From assembly GCF_016859285.1 (NCBI RefSeq), contig NC_053403.1, forward strand, positions 19,160,948 through 19,224,947: a stretch of DNA of 64,000 nt. Direction: 5' to 3'. Source of the stretch: Xiphias gladius. Its lineage: Eukaryota; Chordata; Actinopteri; Istiophoriformes; Xiphiidae. Numbering within the stretch: position 1 is the first letter of the stretch; the number at the start of each line of letters is the position of its first letter. The notes under the pieces are model-generated. The model searched no databases, was not told where the DNA came from, and was given only the letters and a program-made list of their open reading frames with translations. Positions 58,901-64,000 of this stretch are shown here, piece after piece. A program made the translations under genes and the position numbers.

Positions 58901-60461
58901 GTACAAGAATGAAGTAGAATAAAATGAAATACTCAAAGATTCAATTGCTGATTTCTAGCTGTCTGTAGCTGGAATAGAAAAACAGCCCCCAAAACAAATA
59001 TACTGCAATTAAACACATAAGAGCTGGTCAATTTTCTATTGGCTTGGACACAAACTTCCTTTGCAGCTGACAGGTTAATAAAGCTTTACAAATGGGTCCA
59101 AATGAATCTAACTGAAATTAAATTCCTTTTTAAATGATAGTAGGTAACCTAAGAACTTAAATAAAATGGGAACACTTCGGCTGAAGAGATCCTCTATAAT
59201 TTAGAGACATGACTAATGAACTTTGGGGGTTGTGGAGGTGGGGTGATGGGTTTGGTTAAGGATACGGCTACCAGCCATTTTCCTTGTGTTCATCCTGAAC
59301 TGGTGCTGGGAAACAGGGAGAGGCAGATTTCAGCCAACATCAGCTCAGAGCGGAGCAGCTCTGAAATCTCTGGGAATGGGAGATGGATGTAATAACAGAG
59401 GGCACTAACAGCCCCAAACTCACTCTCTCTGCCAGTCCCCCTCTCTTTTTCCTTGTCTTTGCCTCTGGCTGTCTGCCACAAATATTCTTTCTTCCTGCTG
59501 CCTCTGAATATCACGTCCAGCCATTCTGTACTCTCTCTCGCCTCAAAAACACGTTACACATTTAAAAAGTTTCTCTTTTCCTGTCTCGCCCTTTCAAATG
59601 TGGACTCCAAGTCGGTCTTGCTGACTGTCTACCTCTCTGTCTATCTATCTGTCCAGCCGCTCAGACACATCACTCGCAGACTTTGTGTTTCTAGAGGGAG
59701 ACCAGGTTTTCAGACTCTCTCCAACCTCAGCTCCTTGACCATTACTACTCCATTATCAGCGGCAATGGAGGGCACGCCGCAGACGCCTAATGTATCCATT
59801 TCCCCCTCCATTTAGGACTCGGCAGCCCAGCAAGCTCCTGGAGTGCTCCCTGATTGGGACTGAATGTCCATTTAAACTGCCGACCAGCCACCAGGGAGGA
59901 GGTGGGGGGGGGGCACAGAGGAGGAGAGAAATAATGGGAAATACAGGGAAACGGCATATAAAGAGTGAGACTGTATGTTGTGTTGAATCAGGAAAGGAGG
60001 CAGGGGGATTGGTCACCAGCCTGTGATTTGAAGCTGAGATTTTCTCTCCCCTTTCTTTCTCTCTTTGCCTCTCACTTGCTGTGTCTCTATCACTCTTTTT
60101 TTTAACTTTCAAATATGCCTCCATAGAAAAAGCATTCCTCCTTTGGCATGGAGCCAAGTGTCAGAATTTAGCACTCAGTATTCTCAAGGTGCGCTTCTAA
60201 AAAGAGGGATTTGGAATTGAGATGATTGGAGTTGGCACATACGTAGAGGGTGGAGGATGGAGGGAGGGGGCGGGGTGGGGTGGGGTAGGGGGTGGGGGGG
60301 GCAGTGACGAAGAGGGTGAGATGGGGAGAAAAAGAAGGAAAGAAAGAAACAGGCAGGAGATCACACACATACAGTACAAGACTTGCAGAAGTGAAACGGT
60401 ACCTTGTAGGAGAACTCCTCCGTTCTTTCTGAAGAGGGGACTCCCCGACCACAATGGAGGA
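50657..60461 (-). CDS. foxn3: Forkhead box protein N3, C-terminal exons (5' part outside the window)
   Basis: Nuclear transcriptional repressor of the forkhead family (CHES1), linked to cell-cycle checkpoint control in vertebrates. Three exons on the minus strand: 60461-60403, 52476-52368 and 51212-50657 (TAA at 50659-50657). Phases join directly and give about 241 residues. Diagnostic segments: [31 protein letters not shown](V/I)(S/T)P(V/I)[21 protein letters not shown] and the C-terminus [20 protein letters not shown]...[14 protein letters not shown]. The last of these is nearly identical to my memory of human FOXN3. The middle of the last exon (Ser/Pro-rich, then DDDDIIAVE) is diverged. 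The forkhead DNA-binding domain is not here and must lie beyond 64000, since this gene runs leftward. No neighbour shares its function. Confidence 0.93.
52368..52476 (-). CDS. foxn3: foxn3 penultimate exon
   Basis: Encodes [20 protein letters not shown] and then [15 protein letters not shown]; human [20 protein letters not shown]. Acceptor TTTTAG, donor GTGGGT. Confidence 0.92.
53730..54210 (+). mobile_element. Degenerate Tc1/mariner-like fragment
   Basis: Reads in plus orientation through AATAAGTGGAAGAAGTTTCG, then CTCTGGTCAACAGTAACC, and finally [20 protein letters not shown] in one frame at 54138-54197, matching the transposase C-terminal motif. Multiple frame breaks; no clear terminal repeats. 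Confidence 0.75.
54328..54725. mobile_element. Palindromic MITE-like element, copy E
   Basis: The fullest copy: starts ATATTTTGGGAAATAAAC, has GAAAACTGATACAACTCTC, AGTGAGCTTTAGAGGTGCTG and CAGAGCCAGGCTAACTGCTT, and ends CACATTTCCCCAAATTTC, the inverted counterpart of the start. Confidence 0.8.
55256..55345. repeat. GGGAA/GAGAA purine-rich tract
   Basis: About 90 bp of (G/A)-only pentamer-like repeats. Confidence 0.9.
55947..55977. repeat. (GT)n microsatellite
   Basis: About 15 GT units. Confidence 0.95.
57866..58547. mobile_element. Nonautonomous DNA-transposon-like repeat, full copy
   Basis: Starts AAAAAGTACTCAGATCCTTT and ends TTTAGTAAAGGATCAGGATA plus CTTCCACCACTG, an inverted counterpart. 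Contains GTACTCCACTACATTTCAGA and GTTACTAGTTATTTTGAAGA, shared with 44990-45478. No open reading frame of note. Confidence 0.75.
58555..58940. mobile_element. Second copy of the same repeat in inverted orientation
   Basis: Contains GGCAGAATGGCCCCTGTCAG, the reverse complement of the GGGGCCATTCTGCC module at 58361-58374, and continues with diverged reverse-complement sequence to about 58940. Confidence 0.6.
60255..60301 (+). repeat. G-rich tract with quadruplex-forming pattern
   Basis: Contains GGGGCGGGGTGGGGTGGGGT, then GGGGG and a further run of G: many closely spaced runs of at least four G. It lies about 100 bp downstream of the foxn3 donor at 60402, on the strand opposite to the transcript. 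Confidence 0.85.
60403..60461 (-). CDS. foxn3: foxn3 internal 59-nt exon
   Basis: Encodes [19 protein letters not shown]; human PPIWPGSTFFKRNGALLQ. Acceptor TTCTAG, donor GTACCG. Enters and leaves in split codons compatible with exon 52368-52476. Confidence 0.88.
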
Positions 60462-60761
60462 CTAGAAAGGAAAGAGGAAGAGGGATGGAGGGGGTGAGAG
60501 AGAGAAAGAAAAAACTGGTCAATCATTTGATCATGTTGCAGCAGCAAACCAGCCCAACACGCTTCATCATGAGGCAGATAGCAAGGCAGGAATTTGAGCC
60601 CATAAGCCAGTGCTTCTGATTATAGTGATTAGATTCCCGGGTGTCCCACTGTTGCCATTATTCCCTGTGATTACCTCAGAGAATTACAGCCTCGCTGCTG
60701 TAGTCCATGGGGGTAATTTCTTATAACAACCCCCCACCGCCCACCACTGGTCCATTCACAC

Positions 60762-60765
<4 letters not shown>

Positions 60766-60793
<28 letters not shown>
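60766..60793. repeat. Poly(A) tract
   Basis: About 28 consecutive A on the plus strand. Confidence 0.95.
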
Positions 60794-60795
<2 letters not shown>

Positions 60796-61569
60796 GCACA
60801 CATTTAACTCACACTCATGTCACACAGGCATGTTTAAGACAGACGTACATACAGTTCGACACATTAAAACACACGCTTACACTCATGCTGCAAAGACACA
60901 CACAAACTCACACAGACAGAGAACACACAAAGCCGGGGACTCAGTTTACATGATCATTGCACCACTAATGAGGGAGGTAATGATGGCATTTCTCACATAG
61001 ACAGAGACATCTTCACTCACACATACACACACAAAAGAAGATAAGAGACACAGTTCTGCTGGTAAATCCATAATTTTAAGACAGAAGCAAAAAGATGGAG
61101 GGATGGGGATAGAGAGAGAGGAGGTAGCAGCTTTCCTAGGTTGAGTGGTCTTTAGCTCCCCATTAGACAACTCTAACCTCTCCTTCCTTTTTCTGTCTGT
61201 GGTTAGACAGGATGTTCTCAAACATAGTCAGTGAGTGGATGACAACAAACATCTTGGTCATATGTATACACAAAACACACAACACACACACACGCACGCA
61301 CAGAAAAAAAAGAGAGAAAACACCTGGGGAAGCCATGAACTCTGAAAGAGCAGCCCACTCATTTCCACTCATCAGGAGAGTTTCCTTTTTAATATGAGTC
61401 CTGTTTTATGTTTCTGCTAAGCTGCTGAATGAGAGGATTTGGACATATGCACTTGTGATGTGGCTCTCACCTCACCAGATGCAGGGAATAGATGGACTCA
61501 CACACACACATGCACAGCTGCACTCAGACACAAACACACATACTGTACATGCACACATACAGACTTAAT

Positions 61570-61570
<1 letters not shown>

Positions 61571-61609
<39 letters not shown>

Positions 61610-61618
61610 ACACACACA
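61571..61618. repeat. (CA)n microsatellite
   Basis: About 24 CA units with one TA interruption. Confidence 0.95.
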
Positions 61619-62021
61619 GCAACACAATAAAGAAAAAAAACAGAACACAAATTTCAGCCCTGAGCCACCTGCTGTTGCCATGGAGAGTTGCCACATTGCG
61701 TTGCCACGGCGATAACATATTTTTCCTGCGCTAACAGCCTGTCTGTTTTCTCTACCACCCCACCCCCAGCCCATCTCATTCTACCCCCTCTCCCTTTACC
61801 CGATCTCGCTCCCTTTTCTCACTCTTTCTTCCCCCACTTAGCTCCCCGCCCCCCTCAACAAATGGCTTCACAGTGCAACAGCACCTGCCTTCTACTACAA
61901 GTGTTGCCATGGCGCGTTCCCGTTGCCAGGGCAACCCTGTACATTTAATGTAGTGGGCAAGGGGCTAAACTCGTGGCAGACGCTTGTCCCCCCTAGCATC
62001 TCACCTCATCTTGTTTCTCCA

Positions 62022-62066
62022 AGTGAGGGGAGAGGGAGGGAGGGAGGGTGGGGGGGGGGGGGGGGG
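62022..62066 (+). repeat. GGGA repeat and 17-G homopolymer
   Basis: GGGAGAGGGAGGGAGGGAGG leads into a run of 17 G at 62050-62066. Confidence 0.9.
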
Positions 62067-64000
62067 CAGAAAGAGAGAAATGGAGAGAGAGAGGAAGAGA
62101 GCTCCTCCCTAACCCCACTGAGACACCCTTCCCTCCTTCCATCCATTCTTCCCTCCCCTCCTCCTCCAATCCAGATGCTGATGGGGTGTGAAGGAATGCA
62201 CCACAGAGCTAACCTCCTACCTGACATGCTCTCTTTCTACTACTTTCTCTCTTCCACACATACACAAACATACACGCACACACACTCTTGGATATGTTCG
62301 ACAGATCCACATACACCCTTATAAAATACATGCCATGCATAGGATACACACAGAACATCCACACACACAGAGGTGGACTGAAACACATAATTGCACTGAC
62401 TCGGACTCACATGCAAAAACTGCTGGTGGGGGTTGACTGATGTGCCGTGAGTTATTATGGTCCATGAAAAAAACCAAGAGGTGTAAGCGACAAAGAGTAG
62501 AGGACAAAGAAGCATCATTGCTCTCCCTCTATACCCTCCTCCCTTCTGAGCCTCTTTCTCCCCTCTTTTATCCATCTCTTCATTTAGCCACTTCCTCTCT
62601 CTCTATGTTCTCATTCTCAGCATTCATTTTCCACTTCTGAGTTTTCTGGAACTGCTTGAGACAGTCCTTGACCTTAACATAATAGACACGCTGTGCAACC
62701 ATTCAAAGTCATTACGCTTCATAACATAATATTCTTGAGAGTGAGGGCTCTTGAGAGAGATATTGTGTTACATTGATTGGACCTATGGAGTTCCAAGATA
62801 CATATAAAGAAAAGTGTTATTACCTTATTCCATATTCTTACATAGACTGTACATTTGTGTTCACTTGTTTTAATATGGACCATCTCCTGATGAGATTTAT
62901 TCCCTAATCCTCTAATCTACACCTTAGGGCTCACTATCACATGTCTTACATTATACAGTATCAAAACATGATGTTGAGTTTTAAGTTCTATGTGATGACA
63001 TAGAACAAAGAATTTAGATTAACTGAATTGCCTGTTCTGGGGCATTATTGAAAGGGATGTGTGTTTGTTTTTTGTTTTTAATGAACAGAAATGATAAGAA
63101 AAAGAAAGTCCATCATGTAGTCTTAAGCATTGGATGGAGTCTTATTTTTTTCATTCATAAATTTTGAATGATAGACTGTGTAATAGTGTCCAAAACTGAA
63201 AAAAGCTAGTAAGTGGACTTTGAGTGGGGATTTTTTTTTTAAATTACTATTTCCAAGGAGAAGAATTAAATTTTGTGCCATTCACCATGCATTTTTTGAA
63301 CCATTGTGATATGAAACCTCCAGGCAGTAAATGCTTGTTTATTGTCTAATATCACAAAAGGTGTTAACAGATTTGCAGTTGCAAATCCTGACATTCTGTC
63401 CAAGGTGCCCCTATTGTGCTAAGTTATCACATAGAGCTTTAAAGGGTAATATTAATTACACTTGAAGTCTTGAACCCCAATCTTCTTCTTAAATTCACCA
63501 CTAAGTGTCTTTAAAGTTAGAAAATACATCCCAGCGGATTGCAGGTTATTACATTACATATTACATCAAATATCTGTTCTCTATCTGCTTTTTCCAGCAA
63601 AAATGTATTTTACCGCTGCACTGTTGGATCAGTTGGAAATATAATAAATGGGATGTGGATCCAGCAGAGTTACTGTATAATGAACCAGCAGCACAATGTT
63701 GCTAAAGAGGTTACAGAACCATACAAGTGGTTTTCATGTTGCAGGGCATTAGTGACAAATTGTGCATACTGTACATGCTGTGCTTGTACTTTACATTGCT
63801 GCCAGTTTCTAAAGCACACCATAAAGATGAATTTTCTACCTTTCATGCAGCTGCTGGTTTCCATTAATTTAAGGAATATATAAAAAAAAGTCAACTCACA
63901 GAAACTTGAAAGATGCTTGCTACTCAATCATATTTAGAAGCTCTTATATGTTTTGCATTAAAGTTTGTTGTTCACCAGCTCACTCTCAAGTGTTTAATGC

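Larger units (their letters stand above)
52477..60402. other. foxn3 intron of 7.9 kb
   Basis: Holds a degenerate Tc1 fragment, a MITE copy, a GA-rich tract, a GT microsatellite, two inverted copies of a transposon-like repeat and G-rich runs. The 66-nt cassette exon of human FOXN3 (MMLLNTPPEI) was looked for and not found. Confidence 0.6.
60462..64000. other. foxn3 intron running off the window
   Basis: 3.5 kb without an exon; no forkhead-domain sequence is seen on the minus strand. Rich in CA runs and C/T- or G-rich stretches. Confidence 0.6.

Noticed and set aside
63505..63927. Overlapping open frames on both strands near the window end
   Set aside because: Composition like ordinary intron, no family resemblance, and no splice sites consistent with foxn3.

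Overview
This is a vertebrate, almost certainly teleost (probably percomorph), nuclear genomic window. Four multi-exon genes with GT-AG introns can be read: cep128 (minus strand, N-terminal third), tshr (plus strand, complete), gtf2a1 (minus strand, complete) and the 3' part of foxn3 (minus strand). The order cep128-tshr-gtf2a1 with these orientations is the one known from human 14q31, which supports calling the receptor tshr rather than fshr or lhcgr. The fish inference rests on short introns, dense Tc1-like elements and palindromic MITE-like repeats of kinds I associate with percomorph genomes; I cannot name the species.

Layout: 1-9033 holds ten cep128 exons; the gene continues past position 1. 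9034-10546 is a divergent promoter region between cep128 and tshr. 10547-30031 holds the ten tshr exons (778 residues), with introns full of transposon relics, including a folded-back Tc1 copy and a 147-bp repeat carrying perfect oestrogen-response-element palindromes. 30371-35000 is convergent intergenic DNA. 36715-44160 holds the ten gtf2a1 exons (405 residues), with a QQV minisatellite in exon 3 and a conserved Taspase-1 site in exon 8. Intron 1 of gtf2a1 contains, on the opposite strand, a compact promoter-like block (CRE half-site, CCAAT, TATA) followed by a 45-codon ORF and a polyadenylation signal: the least explained element here. 44482-48600 is intergenic. 50657-60461 holds three foxn3 exons including the C-terminal one; the forkhead exon must lie beyond 64000.

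The four genes have unrelated jobs (centriolar appendage protein, thyrotropin receptor, general transcription factor, forkhead repressor); they are linked by position only. In human, foxn3 lies several Mb from gtf2a1 with ston2, sel1l and others between, so the direct gtf2a1-foxn3 junction is a lineage rearrangement. All exon boundaries were set by hand from splice consensus, reading phase and remembered human family members; no alignment was run.
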